Origin: Myxococcus fulvus
GTDB taxonomy: Bacteria; Myxococcota; Myxococcia; Myxococcales; Myxococcaceae
Assembly: GCF_900111765.1 (NCBI RefSeq)
Contig: NZ_FOIB01000002.1
Location: 372,001-436,000 of the forward strand
DNA: 64,000 bases
Reading direction: 5' to 3'
Every line of letters begins with the position of its first letter. Positions within the stretch are counted from its first letter, which is position 1. The notes below the pieces were generated by a model that did no database searches, was not told where the DNA came from, and saw only the letters and a list, made by a program, of their open reading frames with translations. This document shows, one piece after another, positions 17,096 to 29,574 of the stretch. The position numbers and the translations under genes are program-made.

Positions 17096-18562
17096 TCAGA
17101 TGAGCTCCAGGTAGCGCTCCAACTCCCAGTTGGTGACGGCGCGCTCGTACTGGCGCACCTCCCACTCGCGCGTGCGCACGAAGTGGTCCACGAAGCCCTC
17201 GCCCAGGATCTCCCGGGCGCGCTCGCTCTCCTTCAGCAGCGTCACCGCATCCTTGAGGTTGCGCGGCAGGGGCGCGGCCTCGTGGGACGCATACGCGTTG
17301 GCGTTGCACGCGGGCGGCGGCTCGATTTCATTCTCGATGCCCCACAGGCCCGCGGCCAGGCTCACCGCCATGCCGATGTACGCGTTCATGTCCGCGCCCA
17401 GCTGGCGGTACTCGATGCGCATCGCCTTGGCGCTCTCGCCGATGACACGCACCGCGCAGGTGCGGTTCTCCAGGCCCCACGCCGCGGTGGTGGGCGCCCA
17501 CGTGTTCTCCACGCTGCGCTTGTAGCTGTTGATGGTGGGCCAGTAGAGCGCCGTCAGCTCCGGCATCAGCGCAATCTGCCCGCCGATGTAGTGCCGCATC
17601 AGCCGGCTCATCCCGTGCGGCGCGCCCTCTTCATGGAAGAGGTTGCGCTCGCCCTTCGGGTCCCACAGCGACTGGTGCACGTGCCCGGAGCAGCCCGGCA
17701 ACTTCGCGTTCACCTTCGCCATGAAGCACGCGGACAGGCCCTGGCGCGCGCACAGCTCCTTCACCACCGTCTTGAAGAGCGCCGCCTTGTCCGCCGACCG
17801 CTCCACGTCGTCGTAGCGGATGGCCGCCTCGAACACGCCGGGGCCCGTCTCCGTGTGGAAGCCCTCGATGTCCAGCCCGAAGCCGTTGCACCCGTCGATG
17901 AGCGAGTGCACCAGCGGCGCGTTGAGCGACGTGCGCAGCCACGAGTAGCCGAACATGCCCGGCGTCAGCGGCGTCAGCTCCTGGAAGCCCTTCTCCCGGA
18001 GCGTGTGCGGCTGCTCCTTGAAGATGAAGAACTCGTACTCGGCGCCGAAGCGCGGCAGGTAGCCCTGCTCCCGCGCGCGCGCCGCCACCTTCTGCAACAG
18101 CTGCCGCGGGCTCGCCTCGAACGGGGTGCCGTCCGCGTTGACGAAGTCCAACAGGAACGCGGCGGTGTCCGGCTCCCACGGAATCATCCGCCCCGTGGAA
18201 AGGTCCACCGTGGCGTGCGCGTCCGGGTAGCCGGTGTGCCAGCCCGTCACCTGCGTGTTGTCGAGCAGCTCGTCGCCCAGGTCCCAGCCGAAGACAACGT
18301 CACAGAAGCCCAGCCCGCTCTTGGCGGCGCTGAGGAACTTGTCCACGGAGATGTACTTGCCGCGCCAGACGCCATCGATGTCGACGGCGCCGACCTTCAC
18401 CTTCTTCGCGCCGCGCTCGTCCAGCCAGCGCCGCATGGAGTCCGCGCCACCGGAGTCCCGGGGCACGGCGGCGCCGCGCACCGCCCCCCCGCGCTCCTTC
18501 GCGCGAGCCCTGCGAGCCACGACCGGGTGCGTGAGTACCTTCGCCTTGGAACGGGTCGGCAT
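17096..18562 (-). CDS. Glutamine-synthetase-like gamma-glutamyl amine ligase
   Basis: This 488-residue protein starts at ATG 18562, with GGAAGG upstream. The first 45 residues are a basic extension. GS signatures follow: DIDGVWRGKY near 60, FGAEYEFFIF near 170, PGCSGHVHQSLWD near 290 (ATP/His loop), NSYKR near 350 and ENRTCAVRV near 370. The grouping with aldehyde and alcohol dehydrogenases fits a GlnA-like or PuuA-like enzyme that glutamylates an amine rather than a housekeeping GS. No adenylylation Tyr motif (NLYDLP) is seen at the C-terminus. Substrate is inferred. Confidence 0.9.
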   Translation of the reverse strand: MPTRSKAKVLTHPVVARRARAKERGGAVRGAAVPRDSGGADSMRRWLDERGAKKVKVGAVDIDGVWRGKYISVDKFLSAAKSGLGFCDVVFGWDLGDELLDNTQVTGWHTGYPDAHATVDLSTGRMIPWEPDTAAFLLDFVNADGTPFEASPRQLLQKVAARAREQGYLPRFGAEYEFFIFKEQPHTLREKGFQELTPLTPGMFGYSWLRTSLNAPLVHSLIDGCNGFGLDIEGFHTETGPGVFEAAIRYDDVERSADKAALFKTVVKELCARQGLSACFMAKVNAKLPGCSGHVHQSLWDPKGERNLFHEEGAPHGMSRLMRHYIGGQIALMPELTALYWPTINSYKRSVENTWAPTTAAWGLENRTCAVRVIGESAKAMRIEYRQLGADMNAYIGMAVSLAAGLWGIENEIEPPPACNANAYASHEAAPLPRNLKDAVTLLKESERAREILGEGFVDHFVRTREWEVRQYERAVTNWELERYLELI

Positions 18563-18593
18563 CGGGACCTTCCTTCGTGGGGTGAGGGAATGC

Positions 18594-20084
18594 TCAGGTG
18601 TCCGTGGGCAGCTTCGTCCACACCGCCTTCGTCTGGAGGTAGCCCTCCAGCGCGTGGTGCGACAAGTCGCGGCCCCAGCCGGACTCCTTGTAGCCGCCGA
18701 ACGGCGCGGCATCGTCGAACTCGTTGAAGCAGTTGATCCACACCACGCCGCTCTTCACCTTGCGAGCCAGCGCGTGCGCCTTCGCCACGTCGCGCGTCCA
18801 CAGCGACGCGGCCAGCCCGTAGAGCGTGCCGTTGGCCAGCTCCAGCGCCTGCGCGTCATCCTTGAAGCGCATGCACGCGAGCACCGGGCCGAAGATCTCC
18901 TCCTGGGCAATCTTCATGTCCGGCTTCACGTCGCCGAAGACGGTGGGCTTCATGAAGCAGCCCTTCGCCTTGGCGCCCTCCGTGTCGCGCTCGCCGCCCG
19001 CGAGCAGCCGCGCGCCCTGCTGACGTCCGCTCTCCGCGTAGCCCAGGATGGTCTCGAGCTGCTTCTGGCTCACCTGCGCGCCCATCTCCGTGGACGGGTC
19101 CAGCGGGTCACCCACGCGCAGCTTCTTCGCGCGCTCGGCCAGCCGGCCCACGAACTCCTCGTAGATGCCGTCCTGCACCAGCACGCGGCTGCCCGCGTTG
19201 CACGTCTCACCCTTGTTGCCGAAAATGCCCCAGAAGCACGCCTCCACCGCGCGGTCCATGTCCGCGTCGGAGAAGACGACCTGGGGGCTCTTGCCGCCCA
19301 ATTCCAGCGTCAGCTTCTTCAGGTTGCTGCCCGCCGAGGCCTGCATCAGCCGGCGCGCGGTGCGGCCCGAGCCGGTGAAGGAAATCTTGTCCACGTCCGG
19401 GTGCCGCGCGAGCGCCTCGCCCGCGGGGTCTCCGTAGCCGGGCACCACGTTGAGCACGCCGGGCGGGAAGCCCGCCTCCAGCGCGAGCGCGCCCAGCTTC
19501 ATCGCCGTCAGCGGCGTCATCTCGGAGGGCTTCACCACCACGGTGCAGCCGGCGGCGAGCGCGGGGCCCAGCTTCCAGCACAGGATGCACGTGGGATAGT
19601 TCCAGGGGACAATCAGGCCCGCCACGCCCACCGGCTCCTTGAGCACGTAGGTGTGGAAGGGCCCGTCCACCGGCAGCACCTCGCCATGCACCTTGTCCGC
19701 CCAGTCCGCGAAGTACGCGAGCGTGCCGGCGCCCGGCGCCACGTCCCCACGGATGGCGTCGCGGAAGGTCTTGCCGTTGTTGAGCGACTCGACGAGCGCG
19801 AACTCCTCGCGCCGCTGCCAGAGCAAATCAGAGAGCTTTCGGATGAGCTTGCCGCGCTCGCGGGCGGACATCTTGCTCCACGGACCGGACTCGAACGCGC
19901 GCCGGGCGGCCTTCACCGCGCGGTCCACGTCCGCCGCTGTGGCGCTGGGCACGTCGCACACCTTCTCACCCGTGGCGGGGTTCACCACCGGAAAGGTGCC
20001 CCCTTCGATGGGGTCCACACCTTGTCCGTCGATGAGCAACTGCAGGACGGGAAGCCGTGGGGAGAGGGAGCGTGCATCAATCAT
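18594..20084 (-). CDS. NAD(P)-dependent aldehyde dehydrogenase
   Basis: This 496-residue protein starts at ATG 20084, with GAGGAA five bases upstream. It has full family length and motifs: VPWNYPTCILCWK near 165, KPSEMTPL near 190, FTGSGRTARR near 240, catalytic Glu in LELGGKSP near 265, and catalytic Cys in NKGETCNAGSR near 297. It is the first gene of the operon with the GS-like and Fe-ADH genes; gap to the GS gene is 31 bases. Likely role is oxidation of an amine-derived aldehyde, as PuuC does for gamma-glutamyl-aminobutyraldehyde. Confidence 0.95.
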   Translation of the reverse strand: MIDARSLSPRLPVLQLLIDGQGVDPIEGGTFPVVNPATGEKVCDVPSATAADVDRAVKAARRAFESGPWSKMSARERGKLIRKLSDLLWQRREEFALVESLNNGKTFRDAIRGDVAPGAGTLAYFADWADKVHGEVLPVDGPFHTYVLKEPVGVAGLIVPWNYPTCILCWKLGPALAAGCTVVVKPSEMTPLTAMKLGALALEAGFPPGVLNVVPGYGDPAGEALARHPDVDKISFTGSGRTARRLMQASAGSNLKKLTLELGGKSPQVVFSDADMDRAVEACFWGIFGNKGETCNAGSRVLVQDGIYEEFVGRLAERAKKLRVGDPLDPSTEMGAQVSQKQLETILGYAESGRQQGARLLAGGERDTEGAKAKGCFMKPTVFGDVKPDMKIAQEEIFGPVLACMRFKDDAQALELANGTLYGLAASLWTRDVAKAHALARKVKSGVVWINCFNEFDDAAPFGGYKESGWGRDLSHHALEGYLQTKAVWTKLPTDT

Positions 20085-20190
20085 GGGGATTCCTCGGGGC
20101 GCACGGGGGCGTTCCAGACGGATTGGCCAGGAGCGAACACAGGTGGCACGACAGGGTAGGAATGACGTCCAGACGCGGCAACCTGCGGCG

Positions 20191-20928
20191 GTGAAGAACG
20201 TCTTGTTGCTGAAAGCCGGCGAGGCGGCCGTGTCCGTGCGCCTCAGTGTGGGTGATTACGAGCAGTGGTTCCTGCGCACCATTGGACTGGAGGGTCATCG
20301 CTTCGACATCCTCCCCGTGCATCGCGAGGCCCCCCTGCCCCGCGATGCGCGCGCGTATGACGCGGTGATGATGACGGGCTCACCGCTCTCGGTGACGAAG
20401 CTGGAGCCCTGGATGGAGCGCGCCGCGGACTTCATGCTGAGCGCCGCCGAGGCGGGCACGCCGGTGCTCGGCGTGTGCTTCGGTCACCAGCTGCTCGCGC
20501 ATGCGTACGGCGGACAGGTGGGGCGCAATCCGCGCGGCCGGGAGACGGGCACGGTGCAGGTGCGCCTCACCGAGGAGGGACGCCAGGACCCGTTGTTCGA
20601 CGGCGTGCCGGAGCTCTTCGCCACCCAGGCCACGCACGAGGACATCGTCACGCGCATGCCCGAGGGCGCGCGGGTGCTCGCGGGCAACGACAACACGGCC
20701 ACGCAGGCGCTCGCCTTCCGGCCCAACGTCCGGGGCGTGCAGTTCCACCCGGAGGCGGGGCCCGACGCGCTGCGCGCCGTCATCGACGCCCGACGCGAGG
20801 GGCTGGAGAAGGAGGCGCTGGCGCGGGGCCGCGCGCCCGGCGAGGAGGTGCCGAGGCTCCTGGCGGGCCTTGCTCCCACTCCCTTCGGGCGCCGAATCCT
20901 GATGAACTTCCTGGAGCGCTTCACCTGA
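20191..20928 (+). CDS. Class I glutamine amidotransferase-like protein
   Basis: This 245-residue protein starts at GTG 20191, 106 bases from the divergent aldehyde dehydrogenase. The catalytic triad is intact: Cys in GVCFGHQLL near residue 94 and His/Glu in VQFHPEAGPD near 185. The fold is that of stand-alone GMP-synthase-type GATase domains, not the C26 hydrolases (PuuD). Adjacent GS-like and dehydrogenase genes suggest it could hydrolyse or form a gamma-glutamyl bond in the same pathway. That role is inference. Confidence 0.88.
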   Translation: MKNVLLLKAGEAAVSVRLSVGDYEQWFLRTIGLEGHRFDILPVHREAPLPRDARAYDAVMMTGSPLSVTKLEPWMERAADFMLSAAEAGTPVLGVCFGHQLLAHAYGGQVGRNPRGRETGTVQVRLTEEGRQDPLFDGVPELFATQATHEDIVTRMPEGARVLAGNDNTATQALAFRPNVRGVQFHPEAGPDALRAVIDARREGLEKEALARGRAPGEEVPRLLAGLAPTPFGRRILMNFLERFT

Positions 20929-20948
20929 CCCGATTCCCGAGGCCTCCC

Positions 20949-21446
20949 TTGCCGCGCATCCTCCTGTCCTTCCTGCTCGCCCTCCTCGTCACCTCCTGCT
21001 CGGATGGGAACCCGTGCGACCAGGCGCCTCGCTGTGACGAGGGGGAGGCGCTCAACTGTGAGACGGCCTGCACCGTGGGCCCCTGCTCCACCGGCCCCGT
21101 CTTCCAGCAGTGCGACCGGGGCGCCACGTGCACCGTCGTCCCTGGAGACCGGAGTGACGCGCGCTTCTATCGCTCGCGGGCCGTGTGCGCGCTGAACCTG
21201 ACGCAGTGTGACCCGGCGACGGCGCCCGAGCCCGTGTGCGAGGACGGGCGCTTCGTCACCGGCTGCGGCGCGCACCGCCGGGAGATCCGGGCCTTCTGCT
21301 CGCAGTCGGCGCTGTACTTCGACAAGGTGCCCACCTGCTGCATCACCGCCCCCGGGGATGGCGGGACGGACGCCGGCACGGACGCTGGGACGGGGGATGG
21401 TGGAGTTCCCGACGCGGGCGATGGCGGAGCGGACGCGGGACGTTGA
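20949..21446 (+). CDS. Cys-rich lipoprotein of unknown function
   Basis: The likely start is TTG 20949 (165 residues), which gives a clean signal peptide ending in the lipobox VTSC near residues 14-17. About sixteen Cys are spread over residues 17-135, suggesting disulphides. The tail is a GGTDAGTDAGTGDGG-type repeat, a linker common in myxobacterial surface proteins. It begins 20 bases after the amidotransferase stop. No family is recognised; the start codon is uncertain. Confidence 0.65.
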   Translation: MPRILLSFLLALLVTSCSDGNPCDQAPRCDEGEALNCETACTVGPCSTGPVFQQCDRGATCTVVPGDRSDARFYRSRAVCALNLTQCDPATAPEPVCEDGRFVTGCGAHRREIRAFCSQSALYFDKVPTCCITAPGDGGTDAGTDAGTGDGGVPDAGDGGADAGR

Positions 21447-21551
21447 GCAGCGAGCGTTCGCGGTTCGCGAGCGCCCCGCACCTCCTGCATCGAATGGCGG
21501 GAATCCACAGGTTGAACCCGGACGGCGCCTCGCGCGTCGCTCGGGTGCGCC

Positions 21552-22343
21552 ATGAAACGTTTCCTGCCGCGCTATCGCCGGTGGAGCCGCCGGCTCAAGA
21601 GCCTCATCGGCCAGCTCCACCTGGACGCGGACGCCAACCGCATCGTCCGGAGGACGGACTTCGCCCACTGCCCCAAGCCCGTGCTGTTGCTCTACGGCTT
21701 CTTCAGCACGCGCCGGGTGTTCGAGGTGCTCGAGCAGCGGCTGCGGCGCGAGGGCTACGCGGTGTGGTCCATCCACCTGGGCGGCGCGTTGGACCGCTTC
21801 AACACGCACGGCATCGACGCGCTGGCCGAGAAGGTGCGCGAGAAGGTGGAGCGCATGTACGCGCGCTACCCGCACATGGGGCCCTTGAGCATCATCGGCC
21901 ACTCGAAGGGCGGCCTCATCGGCACGTACTACGTGAAGCGCCTGGGCGGCGACCAACGGGTGCGAAACCTGGTGACGCTGGGCACGCCGCATCAGGGCTG
22001 CCGGCTGGCGTATCTGGGATGCGCGACGCTCGGCTGGTTCAGCCGCAGCATGTGGCAGCTCACGCCCGTGTCGCCCTTCCTGCGCCAGCTCGCCACCGGC
22101 GCGTTTCCGCGGAACGTGCGGGTGGCGTCGCTCTACTCGCCCACGGACGAGGTGACGCCGTGGACCTCCGCGCGACTGAAGGTGGATGGGCAGCCCAACG
22201 TCTTCAACCACGAGCTGCCCGACGCGGGACACGGGGAGCTGCTCACCCGCAAGTCCGTCTACCAGGTCATCCGCCGCGAGCTGGCCGCGGGCTATGGCGA
22301 GCACGCTCCGACGCTGCGCGCGCTGCCGCCCTCCGCCTCTTGA
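21552..22343 (+). CDS. Alpha/beta-hydrolase, triacylglycerol-lipase-like
   Basis: This 263-residue protein starts at ATG 21552. The nucleophile elbow is IIGHSKGGL near residue 117, with Ser in GHSKG. The oxyanion region is LLLYGFF near 45, the Asp is probably in YSPTDEVTP near 198 and the His in DAGHGELL near 225. VTLGTPHQG is typical of lipases and PGAP1-like esterases. There is no signal peptide, so the protein is probably cytoplasmic or peripheral. The substrate is likely a lipid ester. Confidence 0.85.
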   Translation: MKRFLPRYRRWSRRLKSLIGQLHLDADANRIVRRTDFAHCPKPVLLLYGFFSTRRVFEVLEQRLRREGYAVWSIHLGGALDRFNTHGIDALAEKVREKVERMYARYPHMGPLSIIGHSKGGLIGTYYVKRLGGDQRVRNLVTLGTPHQGCRLAYLGCATLGWFSRSMWQLTPVSPFLRQLATGAFPRNVRVASLYSPTDEVTPWTSARLKVDGQPNVFNHELPDAGHGELLTRKSVYQVIRRELAAGYGEHAPTLRALPPSAS

Positions 22344-22358
22344 GGTAGAGAGGGGGAC

Positions 22359-22814
22359 ATGCCCTCGCGGTGGGACCATCTCTTCGACCTGAAGCCCGTC
22401 ACCCTCCTGGAGCACCTGGTGGAGGAGGTGGCGAAGCTGCTCGCGCAGGACCTGCAGCGCTGGCCGCCGCCGGTGCAGGAGGTGGACCTGGACACCGGAG
22501 GCCACTTCGCGCCCCTGTTCACCGAGCCCCGCCCGCGCCCCTCTCCCGCCGTCTACACGGAGGCCCTGCGGCTGACGCGCTGGGAGCTGTCCCACGAGAC
22601 GGACGCGTATGACGACTACATGCGCCACCAGCGCTACCTGGAGCGCGGCCTGGGCCCCGACGACAGGCTGGCCCTGCTGTTCCTCTCGCGCTGGTTGACG
22701 GAGCAGATGCACGGGCTGGGCGAGGCCACCGAGGGCCGGGTGAAGCGCAAGCACATGCACGAGTGCCTGGACCGGCTGGAGAGGAAGCTCCGCCTCCAGC
22801 AGCCCTCGGCCTGA
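22359..22814 (+). CDS. Hypothetical protein, helical
   Basis: This 151-residue protein starts at ATG 22359, with AGAGGGGG just upstream and 15 bases after the lipase stop, so it is probably co-transcribed. The sequence is rich in charged, helical segments (LLEHLVEEVAKLLAQDLQRW; CLDRLERKLRLQ) with no membrane span, signal or known motif. Codon bias matches the neighbours. Family not recognised. Confidence 0.65.
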   Translation: MPSRWDHLFDLKPVTLLEHLVEEVAKLLAQDLQRWPPPVQEVDLDTGGHFAPLFTEPRPRPSPAVYTEALRLTRWELSHETDAYDDYMRHQRYLERGLGPDDRLALLFLSRWLTEQMHGLGEATEGRVKRKHMHECLDRLERKLRLQQPSA

Positions 22815-22963
22815 CGAGGCCCGCCGGGCGAACCGGAGGATTCCGGGGGGCGGAGGGAACTTTCCGTCACCCCGGCACCCGGGCGAGCCCCTGCTTGGGG
22901 CACGAACGAGAACGTGGGCCAGCGGGCCTTGTCAGCGCGCGGGCGGTGCCATAAGCCCGAGAC

Positions 22964-24208
22964 ATGTCGCCGCAGCCCGTGGACCCTCCGCCTCCGACGC
23001 CCATCGTCGACCGTCGCAACCGCCTGTGGGTGCTGGGGGCCCTGTGGCTCGTGGTGGCCCTGGTCCTGGTGACGTTCCGCTCGGTGGTGATGCCCTTCGC
23101 GGGCGCGGCGCTCATCGCCTATCTGGTGCAGCCGCTGGTGGCGCGAATCACGCGGGTGAAGGTGGCCGGTCGGCAGGTGCCGCACTGGGTGGCCATCCTG
23201 CTCATCTACGCGGGCTTCTTCGTCGGCGTGTACCTGTTCTTCGTCGCACTGGTGCCCCAGCTCTACCGCGAGATGGCGCGCGTGAGCCGCGACCTCATGG
23301 CGCTGGCCAACACGCTGACGCCCGAGCAGGTGCAGGTGCTCGCCCAGCGCGCGGAGACGTGGCTGAGCGCGCAGGGCATCCCCGTGGCCCTGTCCAACCG
23401 CGCGCTGGAGGGCGCGGACGCGGCGGGCGCCGGGCACTTCAGCCTGGCGCTGGATTTGGAGCAGCTCATGGGGGACGCGGTGAAGCGCGTGGCGTCCCTG
23501 GTGCAGGAGAACCTGGGCGACATCGTCAACGTGTCGCGCAGCATCGTCGCCAGCGTGGCCGCGGGCGTCTTCATGCTGTTCTTCATCCTGATGGTGGCGG
23601 CCTTCTTCTCCATCGACGGGCAGGCCATCCGCCGCTACTGCGGCACGCTGGTGCCCCCCGAGTACGCGCAGGACGCGCGCCAGCTCGCCGAGCGCCTGGA
23701 CCGCTCGCTGTCCGGCGTGGTGCGCGGGCAGGTCACCATCTGCGTCGTCAACGGCGCGCTGACCTTCGTGGGGCTGCTCCTCTTCGGCGTGAAGTTCGCG
23801 TTCCTGCTGGCGACCATCGCCACGTTCTTCAGCCTCATCCCCATCTTCGGCACCATCCTGAGCTCGGTGCCCATCGTCCTCATCGCGCTGGCGGACGGCT
23901 TCCAGAAGGGCGTGGCCATCCTGCTGTGGATCATCGGCATCCACGCGGTGGAGGCGTACTTCCTCAACCCCAAGATCATGGGCCAGGCCGCGCGCATCCA
24001 CCCGGTCATCGTGGCCTTCTCGCTCATCGCGGGCGAGCGGCTCTTCGGACTGATTGGCGCGCTCTTCGCGGTGCCCATCACCGCCATCCTCGTGGCGTGC
24101 TTCGACTACGCGCGCCTCAAGGCGCAGCCCCAGGCCGTGGTGACGCTGCCGGGCGCCGAGCCACAGCCGGCCATCGCCGCCACGGGTCAGCAGACGCCCG
24201 CGGCCTGA
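22964..24208 (+). CDS. AI-2E/PerM-family membrane protein
   Basis: This 414-residue protein starts at ATG 22964. Hydrophobic helices lie at about 20-60 and 75-100, a long periplasmic stretch at 105-175, then helices to about 395. VPIFGTI-like and LNPKIMGQAARIHPV motifs are typical of the AI-2E-family exporter group (TqsA/PerM). Members are linked to autoinducer export, Na+/H+ exchange or unknown transport, so the substrate is open. Upstream TTGTCA at 22929 and CATAAG at 22950 may form a start-proximal promoter. Confidence 0.88.
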   Translation: MSPQPVDPPPPTPIVDRRNRLWVLGALWLVVALVLVTFRSVVMPFAGAALIAYLVQPLVARITRVKVAGRQVPHWVAILLIYAGFFVGVYLFFVALVPQLYREMARVSRDLMALANTLTPEQVQVLAQRAETWLSAQGIPVALSNRALEGADAAGAGHFSLALDLEQLMGDAVKRVASLVQENLGDIVNVSRSIVASVAAGVFMLFFILMVAAFFSIDGQAIRRYCGTLVPPEYAQDARQLAERLDRSLSGVVRGQVTICVVNGALTFVGLLLFGVKFAFLLATIATFFSLIPIFGTILSSVPIVLIALADGFQKGVAILLWIIGIHAVEAYFLNPKIMGQAARIHPVIVAFSLIAGERLFGLIGALFAVPITAILVACFDYARLKAQPQAVVTLPGAEPQPAIAATGQQTPAA

Positions 24209-24220
24209 GGAAGCACCCCC

Positions 24221-24532
24221 TCACTGACAGGCGGCGGCGCAGCGGTCTCCGCGGCAGATGGGCATGCAGCGACCGCAGTCGATGGAGCCCTCGGGACAGC
24301 CGCTGGTGCAGCTCACGCCGCGGCAGTTGGGCCCCTCGTCCGCGTGCGTGACGGCCGTTCCCAGCCCGCAGCACGCGTCCGCGACGCAATCGTCATCTGT
24401 GTAACAGGTGCGGCTGGACAGCACCGGCGGCGGGTCCTGCAGTGGCCCCAGGGGGTCCACGTCACATCCCACGGTTCCGATTGTCACCCCCACGAGGAGG
24501 GGAAGCAGGCGGACGAGCATGGGACCCAACAT
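24221..24532 (-). CDS. Small Cys-rich lipoprotein
   Basis: This 103-residue protein starts at ATG 24532, chosen for GGGGAGG five bases upstream. The lipobox is TVGC near residue 23. The mature part has about fourteen Cys (YTDDDCVADACCGLG; CGRCMPICRGDRC), like dickkopf-type or EB-module Cys patterns seen in myxobacterial surface proteins. It ends 12 bases from the end of the AI-2E gene. Role unknown. Confidence 0.65.
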   Translation of the reverse strand: MLGPMLVRLLPLLVGVTIGTVGCDVDPLGPLQDPPPVLSSRTCYTDDDCVADACCGLGTAVTHADEGPNCRGVSCTSGCPEGSIDCGRCMPICRGDRCAAACQ

Positions 24533-24559
24533 GGGTCCTCCCCGGGCCAATGGCTACCT

Positions 24560-26194
24560 CTAGCGGTTCATCGAGCCGAGGAAGTCGGCGTTCGTCGACG
24601 TCGGGCGCATGTGCTTGAGCACGAACTCCATCGCGTCGATGGGGGTGAACGGGTGCAGCACCTGGCGCAGCGCGGTGATGCGGACCAAATCACCCGGCCC
24701 CAGCAGCAGCTCCTCCTTGCGCGTGCCGGACTTGTTGATGTCCAGCGTGGGGAAGATGCGCTTCTCCATCAGCTTGCGGTCCAGGACGATTTCGGAGTTA
24801 CCCGTGCCCTTGAACTCCTCGAAGATGACCTCGTCCATGCGGCTGCCGGTGTCGATGAGCGCGGTGCCGATGATGGTCAGCGAGCCGCCCTCCTCGATGT
24901 TGCGCGCGGCGCCGAAGAAGCGCTTGGGCTTGTGCAGCGCGTTGGCGTCCACGCCGCCGGAGAGGATCTTGCCGGACGCGGGCACCACCGTGTTGTAGGC
25001 GCGCGCCAGACGCGTAATCGAGTCCAGCAGGATGCAGACGTCGTACTTCTGCTCGACCAGGCGCTTGGCCTTGTCGATGACCATCTCCGCCACCTGCACG
25101 TGGCGCGTGGCGGGCTCGTCGAAGGTGGAGGAGACCACCTCGCCGCGCACGCTGCGCTCCATGTCCGTGACTTCCTCCGGGCGCTCGTCCACGAGCAGCA
25201 CGATGAGGTAGACGTCCGGGTGGTTGCGGCTGATGGCGTGCGCGATGTTCTGCAGGAGCACCGTCTTGCCGGCCTTCGGGGGCGCCACGATGAGGCAGCG
25301 CTGGCCCAGGCCGATGGGGCAGAACATGTCGATGATGCGCGTGGTCATCTCCGACGACTCGTGCTCGAGCTTGAGCTTGCGCGTCGGATACAGCGGCGTG
25401 AGGTTGTCGAACAGGATGCGCTCGCGCGCCGCGTCCGACATCGGGTCCGTGAAGTTGACCTTGTCCACCTTCTGGAGCGCGAAGAAGCGCTCGCCCTCGC
25501 GGGGCTGGCGGATGGGGCCCGTCACCGTGTCGCCGGGCCGCAGGTTGAAGCGGCGCACCTGCGACGGGGACACGTAGATGTCGTCCGGGCTGGGCTGGTA
25601 GTCGCTGTCCGCGCTGCGCAGGAAGCCGAAGCCGTCGCTGAGCAGCTCCATCACGCCCTCGGCGTGGACCTCGAAGCGCTTGTCCGCGATGCCACCCAGC
25701 AGCGCGAAGATGAGGTCCTGCTTCTTCAGTCCCTGGTAGTTCTCGATGCCCACGTCGTGGGCCATCCGGGACAGGTCCGTGATCTTCATCCGCTTCAGGT
25801 CATTGAGCTTGATGACCTGCATGGGAGCGCCGTCGCGGCTGACCTCCGTGATGGTCGGCGCCTCGGGGGGCTCCGGCGGGGGCGGCAGCGTGGCCGCGGG
25901 GGACTCGTCCTCACCGGAGATGCGAGCCTCCTGGAGGTCGTCGTCACGGACCGGACGGGAGATCGGCGTCAGCACCGGGCGGGGCGGCTCGGCGCTCACC
26001 TCGGCGGAGTCGCTCTCCACCTCCGGGTTCGTGTCCTCGTCGCGGCGAGGGGCGCGGCGCGAACGGGACGGCTTCTCGGCTTCCTCCCTGTCGGCGGTCT
26101 TCGCCGCCGCGCGCTTGCGACGGGGCTTGTCGTCGGCCTCGACGGGAACAGCGACGTCGGCGGCCTTCTCTCTCGAAGTACGGGCTTTGCGCAT
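24560..26194 (-). CDS. rho: Transcription termination factor Rho
   Basis: The protein has 544 residues from ATG 26194, longer than the usual 420 because of a basic and acidic N-terminal extension (residues 1-120) rich in Arg, Lys, Glu and Pro. The Rho N-terminal helix domain ([17 protein letters not shown]) is near 125. The primary RNA site is near 180 ([20 protein letters not shown]). The ATPase core has [12 protein letters not shown] near 305 (P-loop), [14 protein letters not shown] near 335 and [13 protein letters not shown] near 395. It is the hexameric RNA helicase ending untranslated transcripts. A 200-base leader precedes it. Confidence 0.97.
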   Translation of the reverse strand: MRKARTSREKAADVAVPVEADDKPRRKRAAAKTADREEAEKPSRSRRAPRRDEDTNPEVESDSAEVSAEPPRPVLTPISRPVRDDDLQEARISGEDESPAATLPPPPEPPEAPTITEVSRDGAPMQVIKLNDLKRMKITDLSRMAHDVGIENYQGLKKQDLIFALLGGIADKRFEVHAEGVMELLSDGFGFLRSADSDYQPSPDDIYVSPSQVRRFNLRPGDTVTGPIRQPREGERFFALQKVDKVNFTDPMSDAARERILFDNLTPLYPTRKLKLEHESSEMTTRIIDMFCPIGLGQRCLIVAPPKAGKTVLLQNIAHAISRNHPDVYLIVLLVDERPEEVTDMERSVRGEVVSSTFDEPATRHVQVAEMVIDKAKRLVEQKYDVCILLDSITRLARAYNTVVPASGKILSGGVDANALHKPKRFFGAARNIEEGGSLTIIGTALIDTGSRMDEVIFEEFKGTGNSEIVLDRKLMEKRIFPTLDINKSGTRKEELLLGPGDLVRITALRQVLHPFTPIDAMEFVLKHMRPTSTNADFLGSMNR

Positions 26195-28808
<2,614 letters not shown>

Positions 28809-28827
28809 AGGGTGAGGCATTCGGTTC

Positions 28828-29115
28828 ATGAGCGGTTCCAGGCGGGTGTCCCTGCGCATCCAGGGCAAGGTGCAGGGCGTCTTCTTCCGGGAGAGCGCCC
28901 GCGTGGAGGCCACGCGCCTGGGGCTGTCGGGCTGGGTGAGGAACCGCTCGGAGGGCTCGGTGGAGGCGGTGGCGGAGGGAGAGCCTGAGATGCTGGAGGA
29001 GTTCATCCGGTGGTGTCACCGAGGTCCCGAGCAGGCGCGCGTCGACGGCGTCGAGCGCACGGACGGCGAGGCCACCGGCGAGTACCGTCACTTCATCGTG
29101 GAGCGCACATCATGA
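28828..29115 (+). CDS. acyP: Acylphosphatase
   Basis: This 95-residue protein starts at ATG 28828. [13 protein letters not shown] near residues 13-25 carries the catalytic Arg, and [17 protein letters not shown] near 35-51 carries the catalytic Asn. Length and order match the family exactly. It hydrolyses acyl phosphates. It lies 19 bases after ligA, and its stop overlaps the next ATG (ATGA). Confidence 0.93.
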   Translation: MSGSRRVSLRIQGKVQGVFFRESARVEATRLGLSGWVRNRSEGSVEAVAEGEPEMLEEFIRWCHRGPEQARVDGVERTDGEATGEYRHFIVERTS

Positions 29116-29555
29116 CGCCCTACGCGCTGGCATCCCTGCCGGCCATGCTGGGCATCCGGGCCGGGTCCAAGGTCTCCGTCATCAACCCGCCGCGCGGCTT
29201 CGTGCAGAAGCTCAATCCGCTGCCGGACGGGGTGGAGTTCCTCATCACCGCGCAGACGGGCCTGGATGTCATCCTCTTCTTCTCCCAGGACGCGACGGAG
29301 CTGGTGCAGCGGCTGCCCGCCCTGGCGCGCGCCATGGCCCTCACCGGGGGCATCTGGGTCTGCTGGCCCGGCGGCGAGGGCGTCAAGACGACCCTCTCCG
29401 AGGACTTCGTGCGCCAGGCGGCGCTCGACATCGGCCTGGTGGACAACAAAATCTGCACCATCGACGCCACCTGGACGGGCCTGAGGCTGGTCCGCAGGCC
29501 CCGCGGGCGGCTGGACAAGCCCGAGGGCCGCAAGCAGGCCCCCGCCCAGGCCTGA
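29112..29555 (+). CDS. DUF3052-like protein
   Basis: This 147-residue protein starts at ATG 29112, overlapping the acylphosphatase stop. The region [20 protein letters not shown], followed by [19 protein letters not shown] and [20 protein letters not shown], matches the pattern of DUF3052 proteins of unknown function. A basic, Ala/Gln-rich tail follows from about 130. It is probably the last gene of the ligA-acyP unit, with a hairpin 20 bases downstream. Confidence 0.75.
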   Translation: MTPYALASLPAMLGIRAGSKVSVINPPRGFVQKLNPLPDGVEFLITAQTGLDVILFFSQDATELVQRLPALARAMALTGGIWVCWPGGEGVKTTLSEDFVRQAALDIGLVDNKICTIDATWTGLRLVRRPRGRLDKPEGRKQAPAQA

Positions 29556-29574
29556 GACCTGCCAGGGAGGCACC

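Noticed and set aside
20191-20928. PuuD-type gamma-glutamyl hydrolase
   Set aside because: The catalytic arrangement and fold pattern are GMP-synthase-type GATase, not C26, so the specific name is not supported.
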